Origin: Cricetomys ansorgei
Taxonomy: Eukaryota; Chordata; Mammalia; Rodentia; Nesomyidae
Length of the DNA stretch: 64,000 nt
Reading direction: 5' to 3'
NCBI GenBank assembly: GCA_026225945.1
Contig: JAMJFZ010000597.1
Location: 5,908,001-5,972,000 of the forward strand
Part shown: in pieces, positions 11,130 to 22,336 of the stretch
Position numbering within the stretch: the first letter of the stretch is position 1
Layout: the number at the start of each line of letters is the position of its first letter
The notes under the pieces: generated by a model
Database searches by the model: none
Told to the model about the DNA's origin: nothing
Seen by the model: only the letters and a program-made list of their open reading frames with translations
Position numbers and translations under genes: made by a program

Positions 11130-11884
11130 GGGGCAGGGAGGGGGGAGAAAGATTCTTTTTTTTTTTTTTTTTAAATTGTGGGCTTCTTGAGTTAATTCAA
11201 TCATCACCAGAAATGAATTGTATGTGAATTATGTTACATTGGTTTCTGGGAGTTTCTTACTTTGACCCTCATCCTCCTCAAATGACCCCAAGTTAATTCT
11301 ATATTCAAATGAGACAGATCCCAGCACCCGCCTTCTTAACACTCATGGAGAATAAAGAATAAGTTAGCACTGGCATGTGGAAGTAGCAAGACCATAATAC
11401 CCCAGACACACCTCACAGCCAGCTCCTTGTCATCTTGCTGGCCTAGCACTGGTTAGTTATGCTTCAGAGTGCCAGGTGGTAAAACACGCCCATGCCACTG
11501 CCTCCCAATGGGCCCTGCTCTTCCGGGAAGCCTTGGAGCAGGAAGGAAGGGTGTGGGCTCTAGGTTCTGTTTCTTTGGTTGCATTTAAGTATGTCCCCAG
11601 TCAGGGGTCACAACAGGGCCCACTCAGATGAAGCTGGGGGCAAGATGTCTGAGACAGAAGGCTCGAGGCAGCTGATCTTTGGTTCCTCCCTCCTCCTGTC
11701 CTGATTCTTTTCTTGCCCAGCCCTTAGCTTCTCTCCTTAATTCTCTACAGCATCACCATTGCTGTGAGTAGAATCAAATGGGTACCTGGGCATTTGCTAG
11801 AACATATTTTAAGTAAAAGATAAATTACTTTCTATTCCCAACCTTGGGCTCTGGTCTGCTGACTCTTGAAAGAACAGATGGAGT

Positions 11885-11886
<2 letters not shown>

Positions 11887-11933
<47 letters not shown>
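11887..11933. repeat. (TG)n microsatellite
   Basis: About 23 TG units. Confidence 0.9.
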
Positions 11934-11935
<2 letters not shown>

Positions 11936-11937
11936 AT

Positions 11938-12010
11938 GTGGACTGAGGATCAAACCCAAGACCTCACACATGCTCAGCAAGCACTCTGTCACTGAACAAC
12001 ACTGAACCTG
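11938..12010 (-). repeat. ID/B4 tRNA-like fragment
   Basis: GGATCAAACCCAAGACCTCA and CAAGCACTCTGTCACTGA are the reverse ID-type body. Confidence 0.5.
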
Positions 12011-12064
12011 TGGGGAGGCCTGTGCTTCTGGAAGGCTGCATGGCCCTGCTGTGGTCTACCCCTC

Positions 12065-12462
12065 CAGATGTTCTAGTTTGCTTTCTATTGCTACGATGAC
12101 CACCATGACCACAAACAAAATGGGAAGGAAGGGGTTTATTTCAGCTTATAGCTTACAGTCCATCATGAAGAGAGGTCAGGACAAGAGCTAAAGGCGTCAA
12201 CCTGGAGGCAGGAACTGAACCAGAGGCCGTGGAGGAACACTGCTTACTGGCTTGATCAGCCTGTTTTCTCATACAGTTCAGGACCAAATGCCCAGGATTG
12301 GCCCTGCCCTCATAGACTGGGTCCTATCCCATATCAGTCATCAATCAAGAACATGCCATGCCCTACAGACTCACTCACAGGGCGTCTGATGGAGGCGTTT
12401 TCTCAGTTGAGGTTCCCTCTTCCCAGATGACCCAGTTTGTGTCAACACTAACTAGAACCCAA
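12065..12462 (-). mobile_element. URR1-like rodent repeat
   Basis: CTTTCTATTGCTACGATGACC at the left, GGTTTATTTCAGCTTATAGC in the body, and CCCAGTTTGTGTCAACACTA at the right. It is opposite in orientation to the copies near 43.9 and 60.3 kb. Confidence 0.6.
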
Positions 12463-12492
12463 GAATTTGCATTCAGTTGTCTCTGTTTAGAG

Positions 12493-12720
12493 CAGTGGTT
12501 CTCAACCTTCTTGATGCTGCAACCCTTTAATATAGTTCCTCATGTTGTGGTGACGTCCCCCCAACCATAAAATTATTTTCATTTTCACTTCATAACTGTA
12601 ACTTTGCTATTGTTATGAATAGTAGTGTAAATATCTGATATGCAGATAGTCTTAGGTGACCCTTGTGAACGAGTCCTTTGACTCTCAAAGAGGTCGAGAC
12701 TCACAGGTTGAGAAGTGCTG
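12493..12720 (-). mobile_element. Non-autonomous hAT-type DNA transposon (RCHARR1-like)
   Basis: Terminal inverted repeats CAGTGGTTCTCAACC and (degenerate) GGTTGAGAAGTGCTG. It is flanked by 8-bp duplications GTTTAGAG (12485-12492) and ATTTAGAG (12721-12728), 7/8 identical. It has no coding capacity. Family name is from memory. Orientation is set relative to the copy at 34902. Confidence 0.8.
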
Positions 12721-13339
12721 ATTTAGAGGAAACTGGCACTCTCTTCTATGGGCCCTACCACAAAGTATGGGTCTTTGATTGCCTGAATAGTACCTGGCAT
12801 AAGGAAAGGCAGTATTACCTACAGGGAAATATGAATTCTGAAGGCAGTTCACCTGGACTCAGCTCCTAGCTGTATCTATTACTAATTGTGACAATTTTGG
12901 CAGGTGGTCTTTCTGAATTTTGATGTCCATATTTATAGAGACATACAATCTGAAGAATAAAGGCAACACCATGAAGTAATTAGTTCATTGTCTGGCACAC
13001 AGAACTCTACAAATGCTAGGATTTACAAAGTGGCTTCATGTGAGGGGTGCTCCTGAGACGCTTGTAAAATAAACAAACCAGGTCTCCATGTGGACTGAGT
13101 GAGATAAGCTCGGGGCAGGAAGCACCAGTGATACCCAGCACCTCTCACTGTGGTCCAGATTTCCTCCAAAGATCCTCACTGATGAATAGAGGGTCTCCCA
13201 TGCTAAAGGCCAGTACCTTAACAATCTACTTGGGGGTCATCTCCAGGAACAAAGACGGGACTGTGTTGACATTTAAAAGCCAAGATTTTCTCCCAAAGAT
13301 CTTTAGGACTCTAAAAATTCGAGAAGAACAAATTCTATC

Positions 13340-13462
13340 CCTGAGATGGAGCACTTGGGAGGCAAAGGCAGGTGGATCTCAGTGAGTTCAAAGACAGCGG
13401 TCCATGTAGCAAGTTGTAGGCCCGTCAGGGCTACACTGTGAGACCCTGCCTCAAAATATTAA
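13340..13462 (+). repeat. Degenerate B1 SINE
   Basis: GCACTTGGGAGGCAAAGGCA and GGGCTACACTGTGAGACCCT are recognisable. The 5' head is missing. Confidence 0.65.
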
Positions 13463-13468
13463 AGATCA

Positions 13469-13501
13469 TGCTGCTGCTGCTGCTGCTGATGATGATGATG
13501 C
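13469..13501. repeat. (TGC)n(TGA)n microsatellite
   Basis: Six GCT-type and four GAT-type units directly after the B1 tail. Confidence 0.85.
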
Positions 13502-13757
13502 AAAAATTAAATGAAATTTTAACTTCAGTTTTTGATTCACAGCCACACCCAGGTGGCTAGTGGAATTCGTATTTCACAGGGTACTGATAGAAGTCAGTGT
13601 CATCAACTGTAGAAAGTTCTATTGGATGCCATTATGCCAGAAGCTCAGCAGTGGCCTGGAGCCACACATGGAGAGGGTAGAAGGCTATAGTGAGGTTTTA
13701 TAAACTTCAATCCCTTTATCTTAGACTTGGCTTTTTCTTCTCCATTGATTTGTACAG

Positions 13758-13838
13758 GAGAAGACACTCAGAAGAAGGAGGAGACTGGAGAAGCAGTTGG
13801 TTAAGCAAGAAGAATTGAAAAGACTCCATAAGGCCCAG
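13758..13838 (+). CDS. Micalcl: Micalcl coding exon 3 of this window (bMERB helix 1)
   Basis: The acceptor is TTTGTACAG (ending 13757) and the donor is CAG|GTCAGG. The 81 nt are exactly 27 codons, phase 0 at both ends, so the exon could be skipped without a frameshift. It encodes residues 453-479: EKTLRRRRRLEKQ, then a KQEELKRLHKAQ helix. This highly charged, basic first helix is a recognisable MICAL bMERB (DUF3585) segment. The exon is too short to stand out as an ORF and was found from its splice sites and family sequence. Confidence 0.9.
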
Positions 13839-14489
13839 GTCAGGAAGCAAACAAGTGAAGGGTGCTCCCAGGGTGAGAGTGGGAAAGCCCTTCAGGAGTC
13901 AGTCTTGGGGAGATGGGCCGGGGAAAGCCCTGCCTCCCTTCTCTCAGAACCAACCTTGTGGCCATTCTGAAGGTCCTGGCCCAATCGCCAATGGGGCTCT
14001 GAGGTGAGGAGATCAGGGCTTGAATTGTGTCCAGTGTGGTCACCTTACCATCCACAGGTTTGTGTCTTGCAAAGTGAGGCTGGCACGTGGCCTTGGCCAT
14101 CATCATGAGCCCTTACTCCCCCAAAGCAGTGACCTTGGTTGTGATGACAGAAGTCATCTACCAACTCCTTGACTGAGTCCCTGATAAACTGTCTACTGGG
14201 GTCTGACTGCATTTCAGGATTAGTTGAAAGTTTAAGTACCTAGCACTCCCTAACTTGATGATTTTACTCCAAGTATTTCTGCCAACACTGATCTGTCTCT
14301 GTCACAGATGAACAAAATGAAGCAGACATCATAAATATTGTCTGTCTCCCCTAGGACTCCGAGCCTAGACTTGAAGAAGTTGGACTTTAATACGTGAGGA
14401 CTTAGAATAATCACACCTGTTAATCAATCCACATAGCATTCTGTTGCTTTCACCATTGTTCCCTTTATCTGGCTGTGTAGTCTTGTGCA

Positions 14490-14830
14490 CTAGACAGCTT
14501 TCTGTTACTGTAACAAAATACCTAAGACAACTAACTTTAAAAGAGGAAGGTTGTGTTTGGATTCATAGGGGGATTAGTTCATGATCAGTTGGTCCCATTG
14601 CTTTGGGCCTGTGGGGAGGTAGCATATCATGGCAGGGAACACAGAGTGGAGTCAACTGTTTGCCTCATGACTCCAGAGGGAGAGGGAGGAAGAGAGAGAA
14701 AGGGGGGAGGGAGATAGAGGGAGAGGAGTTCCTCAATCCCCTTCAAGGGCACACTTCCAGTGACATAGCTTCATTCTGCTAGGCCCCGCATTCTACAGGC
14801 TTTCCTGCCTCTGGACAGCACCCTCGGCTG
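14490..14830 (-). repeat. Old interspersed repeat (unclassified)
   Basis: Starts CTTTCTGTTACTGTAACAAA and ends in a cytosine-rich segment. It resembles a mammalian dispersed element, but the family is uncertain. Confidence 0.4.
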
Positions 14831-14869
14831 GGAATCAAGACTTTAGTAAGCAGGCCTTTGGAGAATGAG

Positions 14870-15235
14870 CACTGTGTTTGCCTGCTCGGGCTTCCACAGC
14901 CACAGACCACAGCCTGGGTGGCATAAGCAACATATTTCTTTCCTGGAGGCTGAAAAACCAAGGCCTCTGTTCCTGGCTGGGAGACAGCGCCTTCCCACTG
15001 TGTCCTTACACGGTCTTTTTGAAGTGTGAGGAGAGGGGAGGGGAGAGAGCCTCACTTCCTCTACTTATAAGGTTGGAAGCCCATTAGATTAAGGCTCCAC
15101 CCTTGTGACTTTAATGGTCTCCTAAAACACCTTGTCTCTAATATAGTCACACTGGGAGTTAGGGTCCTGACCTATGATTAGGGGCAACTCATTGTATTCC
15201 ATTCACGGCTGTAACTGTACAGCGGTCAGTTATAA
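14870..15235 (-). repeat. Old interspersed repeat (unclassified, related to 41.9 kb copy)
   Basis: GGGTGGCATAAGCAACATAT, TGGAGGCTGAAAAACCAAGG and a CTTATAAGGTTGGAAGCCC segment follow the order of a common mammalian dispersed repeat whose name I cannot fix. Confidence 0.4.
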
Positions 15236-16325
15236 AGTCACCTGTCTTCCTTAGCAATTCTATACCTTACCAGCAAGAAGAGATGGGTTTGTCAAGACAC
15301 AATCATCTTTCAAAAGCAACAGAAAAGAGGGAGTGATGTCACAAGCAGCTATCAGCCCAACTCCCATCTAATTTAGGTTTCGGGCTTAAGTACTCATAAC
15401 TGGGAAAAGAGGAGCCAGGTGGCTGCTCAGGTCCCTGTTTGGGTCTCTGGGGCTGGGGGTGCCTTTGACCATTGCACCTATGAATCCAGGGAAGATTTGG
15501 AAGGATGGGAGTTAGGGGGAGAGGGAAGCATCCAGATGTCCTACCTACCCAGATGGTTCATGGTTTCTTACTGCTCCTGTTGTGCTACGTGTAAGATCTA
15601 CCCTGCAAAAGGCTGGGCCTCCCTGTGCTTGAAAGCAGAGAAAGTTGATGAATACAGCTTACAAACTTTCCTTCCTGAGATACTCCAAGACAGTAATAGC
15701 TATTAGAGAAAGTAAATGTGCCCCAAACCCAAGCATAGCCCCAAACTTAGCAAGTACTTAGGGAGTCCACAGAGTGTGAGTCATTCCCTCATGGACTCTG
15801 TGCCTGGTGTTCTGCCAACAGATCCGCAGATGCTTCTGTCATAGCAGCACCCTGGGCCTCAACTGGTGGTGCAGGCAAGAACAGGTACCATTTGTAGTGG
15901 AGGTGGGATGCAGATGATCTAAAAAGGAACACCGATCCCTAGGAGTTGGCCTAGCTATCCCTTTTCAGGGGTTATCAGCTGCTTCCTCCTGAAAAATAGA
16001 ATCTGAGTGCCCCTGGCCTGTGCAGAGGAGACAGCCTTGGCTCCCATGATCCCATGGTCATAGTCTAGAACCCGTGAGGATCCCCCCTAACCAGCCCAGG
16101 AGTCTCTCCCCTAGGACTCCAGTGTGGTGGGTCTTGACTCCTCTGTGGAAGACAATTATACACACAGAGATGCCATACTCTGTGACTCACCCTAAGGATG
16201 AAAGCACCAAGGTCCATAGCTAGGGAGTCCCACAGTCTCTAGTGACAGCTAATGGCAGGCTCCACCCCCTGTTGTGCTTCCACATATACAGAGCCTCCTC
16301 ATGACACGTGCTCTTGATCTTGCAG

Positions 16326-16419
16326 GCCATCCAGAGGCAGCTGGAGGAGGTGGAAGAGCGGCAGAGGATGTCTGAGATCCAGGGCGTGAAGCTGGAGAAG
16401 GTGCTGAGAGGAGAAACAG
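16326..16419 (+). CDS. Micalcl: Micalcl coding exon 4 of this window (bMERB helix 1-2)
   Basis: The acceptor is CTTGCAG (ending 16325) and the donor is ACAG|GTACAG. The 94 nt give residues 480-510 plus one base: [20 protein letters not shown], then [11 protein letters not shown]. The motif [24 protein letters not shown] is diagnostic for the bMERB coiled coil of MICAL1/2/3/CL. Phase 0 in, phase 1 out. Confidence 0.93.
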
Positions 16420-16579
16420 GTACAGAGGGCAGGCCCACAGCTGTGGGGGTAGGTCTGGATCTAGGGTCTGAGAGTAGAGCTGGCTTTGCATGGTGGGAAG
16501 GACAGAGGGCACTCAGCACCCACAGGGGATGGGTCAACACAGACATACGGTGCTAAGTTCACTGCCTTAAACTTCATTT

Positions 16580-16770
16580 TTAAAAAGATTTATTTATTTT
16601 CATTTTATGTGTATGGGTGTTTTGCCTGCATGTATGTCTGTGAACCATTGGGTACAGTGTCCATAGAGACCAGAAGAGGGCCTTAGATTCCCTGGAAATG
16701 GAATTACAGATGGTTTTAGATGCTGGGAATCGAAACTTTGTTTGGAAGCAGCAAGTAGTCCCCAGCCCCA
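16580..16770 (-). repeat. B3 SINE
   Basis: AAAGATTTATTTATTTTCAT tail, CCAGAAGAGGGCCTTAGATT body, reverse oriented. Confidence 0.75.
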
Positions 16771-16954
16771 AGCCTCACACTTTAATCATGAAGCCGCTGG
16801 TTTGATCTGACAATCCTCCAGGCATCCTCTGGAGCTTTCTCTCTGTATGACTGAATGATCTTTGAAACTCAGAAATTGAGAAAAACCCAAGAGGCATATT
16901 TGAATGTTCAAGCAATATTGGTTATGAAGTTAAAGCCCAGTGTTCAAATTCTGG

Positions 16955-17425
16955 TTTCTATGGGTGACTCAATGGGTAAAGCACCTGTTGTGCAAGACTG
17001 AGGACCTGAGTTCAAATCCCCAGCATCCATGTAAAAATCTGGGCACAGAAACCAGGAAGTGATGCCGCACACCTGTAATCCCAGCACTCGGGAGGCAGAG
17101 GCAGGGGGATCTGTCAGTTCAAGACCAGCCTGGTCTATAGAGCGAGTTCCTGGACAACCAGGAGTACACAGAGAAACCCTGTCTCAAATATATGTATGGT
17201 TCGGCAGCACATATCTGTAATCCTAGTTCTGGGGACTCTGAGACAAGATGATCCCAGGAACTTGCTGGGCAACCTGTCTAGTTAAACAACAAGCTCTACC
17301 TTTAGTGAGAGAGTTTGTCTCAAAAAATGAAATGGAAAGTGACTGGGGAAGAGACACGCCATCCATTCCTGGCCTCTACATACACGAGCACACGGGTGCA
17401 CGAACACACACACACCAACTTCCTC
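16955..17425 (+). repeat. RSINE1/B4-type SINE with a B1 inside
   Basis: The head TGGGTGACTCAATGGGTAAA and body continue to about 17055, then resume after about 17192 (GGTTCGGCAGCACATATCTG) and end in a CA-rich tail. Confidence 0.65.
17056..17192 (+). repeat. B1 SINE nested in RSINE1-type repeat
   Basis: CACACCTGTAATCCCAGCAC, GACCAGCCTGGTCTATAGAG and GAGAAACCCTGTCTCAAATA. Its low divergence compared with the host element suggests a later insertion. Confidence 0.75.
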
Positions 17426-17839
17426 AAAAGAGCCCTAGGTCAGGGCTTATGGTGAAGCAGAAGCCAGAACACAATGTGTTCCTTTTTTTACTGTGTCACA
17501 CCGTGGATTTCCATGTGTAGAGAGCCTGCACTGGATCAACTGGAGCAGACATCACGATGACTGTTCCTTGCCGCTTGAATGGTGTCGCTGCCTGTCACTC
17601 CAGCTGCACTTGGGAATTTTGATGGGTTGAACTGCCCTTGTTTGGTGTTTTGTATATGGTATTTCCACCCGACGAGGCTCTAGCATTCATCTTTAGGAGC
17701 CTCTTGTTGGAGTGAGAACCCTGGAGATGAAAAGAATAAGGCAGCAAAAGGAGAGTGTGTCTTGCACCCTGTTATGGACACATTGCTGATGTGGGGCACA
17801 GTGGGAACCGCGGCTGACAGGCGCCACAGAGCGTGTGCT

Positions 17840-18064
17840 GGGCCAGGGAGGTAACTCAGCTGGTAAAGTGCTTGTGGCACGGGTATGAAAACCTGCGTTT
17901 GGTCCCCAGACTCAGGCATGGTGACTCACCCTTGTTATCTCAGACCTAGGGACATGGAGACAGATCTCTGGGGCTCACTGACCAGCCAGCCTAGCTTAAC
18001 TGGTGATCTCCAGGTAGACAGCACCTGAGCAATGAGGTCCAAAGTTGACCTCTGGCTTCCACAT

Positions 18065-18110
<46 letters not shown>
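17840..18110 (+). repeat. RSINE1-type SINE with (CA)n tail
   Basis: GGTAACTCAGCTGGTAAAGT head, GACCAGCCAGCCTAGCTTAA body, GACCTCTGGCTTCCACATGT, then (CA)22 at 18067-18110. Confidence 0.8.
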
Positions 18111-18112
<2 letters not shown>

Positions 18113-18944
18113 TTACCCCCTCACATATATACACAAAAAGCTCTGTATTTAAATTTGTTTCTTCCATACAGAATGAGCAATGAAGGGATGGGAGAGAGTT
18201 TGCCTAGCATGCTTGATTGCTTGATAAGGTCCTGGCACCATAAAACGAACAAAAACATATTACCTATTTGGGCTGGCTCTAGTCCTAGGAAAATCACTCA
18301 CTCAACCTCCCAGATTCCTTACCTGAAAACTGAACTAACTCCCACAGCACCAGGTCATTTTGGGAATTTAGGTGCCAGTGGCATCTACCCAAGTCTCTCC
18401 TTATAGACAATCAACAAACACTACCCACTATTCTACAAAATGTTCTTGTCCATACAAGACACTTTAAAGGAAATACAGAAACTTAAATTATAGGTGATAC
18501 CCAGTGTTTGAAGCTTGTTCCAAACATCTGCTCCAGTCTCCAATAGTGAGGAGAAGGAAGCGATGTTGAGCTGTACCTAAAGAAATATGGCCAGTTATCG
18601 GTGTTGTCAAAGTGAGTCAGGCCAGCCAAAAGACGGATTCTGCTCATTCCCTGTCTATCCTCAGTAAACTAATTACCCTGCTAGGTTTATAGGCCTTTTT
18701 CCCTTGGATGTCCTTGTGAGGGTGACCAGATGGAAATCAGCAAGGGCTAGAGACAAAAAAGAATCAAGTCACAGACAGAGGTCTCAGGGGACACCAAGTG
18801 GAAGCCTCGCCAACTAGGCCATCGAAACAAAGACACGCTAACCCTCAGCACTGTTTGTGCAATGGTCATAGTCTTCCTCTGTGGTTCAATAGTCTATGTA
18901 GTCCCTTGAAGAGATTGCCGTGCTGCTTAGCGGGTGACTGATGC

Positions 18945-19345
18945 TTATTGGGTTAAGTTGTATTTGAGCTGGCCTCTGCTGCTCCCATTCAAGTGATTTA
19001 ATGAGAATTATTTAATAGGTATTATTAGGATAATTAGACAATGATCACAGTTAGGCAATAATATTGAGCTATCAAGGTTGTGAATAACCAAATTTAGAGG
19101 CAGGCCTGCAAACAAGAGTGGGCTGCGACAGTTAGGCAAGGCCCCTCTATAATGACTGGGGGCAGCCTGAAAGGGTCTTTTGTGCCTGGGAGTTATTCAT
19201 TAGGCCCATTGAATTAGAGGGCTGTGTAGGGGTGCAGAGTGGGGGGTGCGGGCCGAGGGCCCTGACGTCTGAGTAAAATGAGCCCTTCATTGTCCTGACA
19301 ACAATTCTGGCTTTCTTTTATTTTTTTCCCCTCAACAGTCAGAAA
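18945..19345. promoter_or_regulatory. Candidate conserved non-coding block
   Basis: About 400 bp without recognisable repeats. An AT-rich half with many ATTA/TAAT cores is followed by a more GC-rich half. It sits inside a SINE-rich intron. Appearance only. Confidence 0.25.
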
Positions 19346-20159
19346 CGAGTCTCCTCACCCCAGCATGGGGTTCCCCCCCTCCAATTTGTTCAGGAAAGGG
19401 AAAAAAAGTAAAGCAGAGGGCTAACCATCCACCCCAGGTGACACGTCAAGACACACAGAGAATCCCTGTAGTCCTCTGTGCCCAATCAATGGGGCAGGAT
19501 ACTCAGTGGCTGGACCCCCTGAGTCCCACCACCTTCTGTGAGCAGCCAGGCCTGACTTTGTCAGCTACTTGGACTCATCTGGGTTGAGACACTAGACCAT
19601 GTTGAATGCTAGGATCCTGGTATGCCCTGGCAAGAGAATACCATGCAGGTTTAGGTGGTTGGGGGAAGTCTGGAGACAGGTGAAATCAAAGAGAAAAGAA
19701 GAGAGGCTTCAAAGGATGAAAGGATTATTCCCAGGGAAGGTGGATGAGCAAGGTCCTTCATAGCCTTGCTCACTTCAGCTGCCTGCCTGTCTGCATTGGG
19801 CTTCTCTCCTTCACAAGGATAGCAAAGACAATGCAGATGCTCAAGGTGGCCAGCAGAGGGCAGGAGCACATACACTATGAATGATTTAATGCCCAACCCA
19901 GCCAGGAAGAGGGAAGTAGTTTGGCTGCTCCCCTGTGGTTTTCATCTTGTCTGCTACTGAGGAACCCAAGGAATGCTAATCTCCTGCCTCATGTGCCAGT
20001 AAGGGATTCTGGACAGAACACAGGGATGAGTCAGGTGTTCTTGAATGAACGTCACCAGCGTTCTGCAGTTATTGCTCTGTCAAATTTTCCCATCTGTAAA
20101 ATGGGACCGATAAACCCTCCTCTTAGAGATGGTAGAAACAGATGAAAGAGCAAATGACA

Positions 20160-20458
20160 AGGGGCAAGGGGGAGATGGCTCAACCAGTAAAGTGTTTGCC
20201 TTGCAAGCCTGAGAACCAGAGATCAATCCCCACACCCTCATAAAAACTTGGTATGAACAGCCCAGTCCCATTGCTGGGGAGGGAGAGGCTAAGAGGAGCC
20301 CAGGGCTTGCTGACCAGTCAGTTCAGTCATATCAGTGAGCCCAAGTCCCAATGAAAGACCCTGTCTTTAAAAAAATAAAAAAGGCAGGAAAGTGGTTGGA
20401 GAAGATGCCTTATATCGACCTCTGACCTTCACAAATGCACACACACAAACCACACACA
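20160..20458 (+). repeat. RSINE1-type SINE
   Basis: GGGGGAGATGGCTCAACCAG head, GCTTGCTGACCAGTCAGTTC body, CGACCTCTGACCTTCACAAA near the CA-rich tail. Confidence 0.75.
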
Positions 20459-20466
20459 CAAAGGAA

Positions 20467-20562
20467 GTCAGACTTAGTGGACCATGCCTGTAACCCTGTC
20501 AGGAGGCTGAGGCAAGAGGATTCAAGGCCAACCTGGGCTACATAGTGAGCCTGTTGCAAGGG
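20467..20562 (+). repeat. B1 SINE, partial
   Basis: CATGCCTGTAACCCTGTCAG and CCAACCTGGGCTACATAGTG. Confidence 0.65.
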
Positions 20563-20639
20563 GGTGGGGGGGAAGAGGAGGAAGAGGGAGAATAATTTCA
20601 TGTAGATTTTGAAAATTTGTATTAAATTGATGTATTTAT

Positions 20640-20800
20640 AAATATCATGTGTGTGCATGAGCACTCATGTCAAGGCACACAGAGAGGGGCTTGTGGGAGT
20701 TGGTTTTCTCTTTCCATCATATGGATTCTTAGGATCCAACTCAGGTTGTCAGGCTTGGTGGCAAAGTACCTTTACCCACTGAGCCATCTCACTGGCTGGC
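20640..20800 (-). repeat. B2-related SINE
   Basis: Ends TTTACCCACTGAGCCATCTC, a reversed tRNA-derived head. Confidence 0.6.
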
Positions 20801-20824
20801 AATATCTGTTTTGTTTTGTTTTTT

Positions 20825-20972
20825 TAAGGTGTGTGTGCGTGCCCATGCGCAGGTATCCATGGAGGCCAGAAGAGGGCATTAGATTCCCTGGAGCTGAAGT
20901 TCTAGGCAGCTGTGAGTTACTGGGCATCACATAGCAAACGTTCTTACCCACTGAGCCAGCCTTTCAGCCCCC
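20825..20972 (-). repeat. B3 SINE
   Basis: GAGGCCAGAAGAGGGCATTA and CACTGAGCCAGCCTTTCAGC, reverse oriented. Confidence 0.75.
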
Positions 20973-21784
20973 AGTGTAGACTCTTACTGTCTCTCCCAGC
21001 ACAACAGCAACTCAGTGGAAACAGTTGAATGAAGACAAAACCTGTGGCATGGAGGGGCATGTTTGCCAGTCAGCTTTCATTTGGAAATGGTTCTCCTTTA
21101 AATGAATGGAAAAGCAGTGAGGCGAAGCCCCTTGGCAGCCATTGCACGTGGCTGGTTTCTGTGCCTCCACGTGGCAGTAGAGTGTGGGCAGAATGTGCTC
21201 TCTCCATAATGGTCTAGTAAGATGGATCCTAAAAGTGGAGCCAAAAGAAATGTTGACCTTGTATTGAAATAGGGTATTGTCAGAAAAGAACCAGACCCTG
21301 GCAGAGGCTCTCGGGGGGGTCACTCAAACCTGAAGTTACTGAAGCAAACAGTTTGGCCTAATTTTCCCCAAATCTGTAGAAAGCCATTGCTGAGGTTTAG
21401 TGCTTCCAAGGAGAAGAACTTGTGATTCATTTTGCACAGCAGGGACAGGATCATGGTGGCACCAGAGGCCTGTCCCCAGGTGCCAGGGTGTAACACAGTA
21501 GGCTCTGCTAACAAAGCTAGTGCCACAGCTAGGGGGAGCAGGATAAAGAGCACCGCAGACTTTACAGCAAACGAATGGGTGGTGCAATCAGTGCAGTAGG
21601 GTTCTGAGCGACACGCGAGGAGAGGCCCAGGATTAAGATGCTTGGGTCTTGTGCTTTGCACACTTGGCAAAGACACACACGCAGGTGTGCTCACAGACCA
21701 CAGAAGACAGCCTTGCTCACAAATATCAGTAACCATCTGTTACATGTCCACCTCTGTTCCCTGCTTCACTGGCTACCCTGAAGA

Positions 21785-21905
21785 TACAGGTGCATCCAAC
21801 TTATGGCCCATGGGCTGCATGAGCCCAAGGACAACTAGGAACACAGCCCAGTCCAAATCATAAACTCACTAAAAACACTGTGGGGTTGCTTTTGTTTGTT
21901 TATTT
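21785..21905 (-). mobile_element. hAT-type DNA transposon remnant
   Basis: GCATCCAACTTATGGCCCAT and AATCATAAACTCACTAAAAA. The same family is seen at 38.37 kb and perhaps 48.95 kb. Confidence 0.4.
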
Positions 21906-22128
21906 GGTTTGTAAGCAAGGACTACAGTGCTCCAGGCTTGGTCGCTTGAACTTGATTATGGAGAGTTGTTGAATTTTAGTGGAGAATGACAGAATTTACT
22001 ATGCATTTTTGAAAGGACTCGGGCAAAATTGGGTCAATGTGAATGACAATTAACAAAAAGTTGGTTTGCGTTGAGCTTTAGATTTTTAGGTTGATTGGTT
22101 GGTTGGTTTTTTAAAACAAAAATCTCAA

Positions 22129-22318
22129 GCTGCAGAGATGGCTCAGCTGTTAAGAGCTGTTAACTGCTCTTCCAGAGGAGCCAGGTTCAGTTCCCAGCAC
22201 CCACATGGCAGCTCACGACTGTCTGTAACTCCAGTTCCAGGGGATCTGACAGTCTCACACAGACATACATGTAGGTAAAACACCAATCAGTGCTCACAAA
22301 ATAAAAATAAATAAAGCA
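22129..22318 (+). repeat. B3 SINE
   Basis: GCTGCAGAGATGGCTCAGCT head, CTGTAACTCCAGTTCCAGGG body and a (AATAAA)-rich tail. Confidence 0.85.
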
Positions 22319-22336
22319 TAAAAAGGTGGTGGTGGC

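Larger units (their letters stand above)
10143..13757 (+). other. Micalcl: Micalcl intron (3.6 kb)
   Basis: It contains (CA)n at 11074-11127, (TG)n at 11887-11933, a URR1-like element at 12065-12462, an hAT-type element at 12493-12720 and a B1-like SINE at 13340-13462. Nothing was recognised in 10145-11060, 11175-11880 or 12730-13335 beyond short A or T runs. Confidence 0.8.
13839..16325 (+). other. Micalcl: Micalcl intron (2.5 kb)
   Basis: Old interspersed repeats occupy about 14490-14830 and 14870-15235. Nothing was recognised in 13839-14490 or 15240-16320. Confidence 0.8.
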
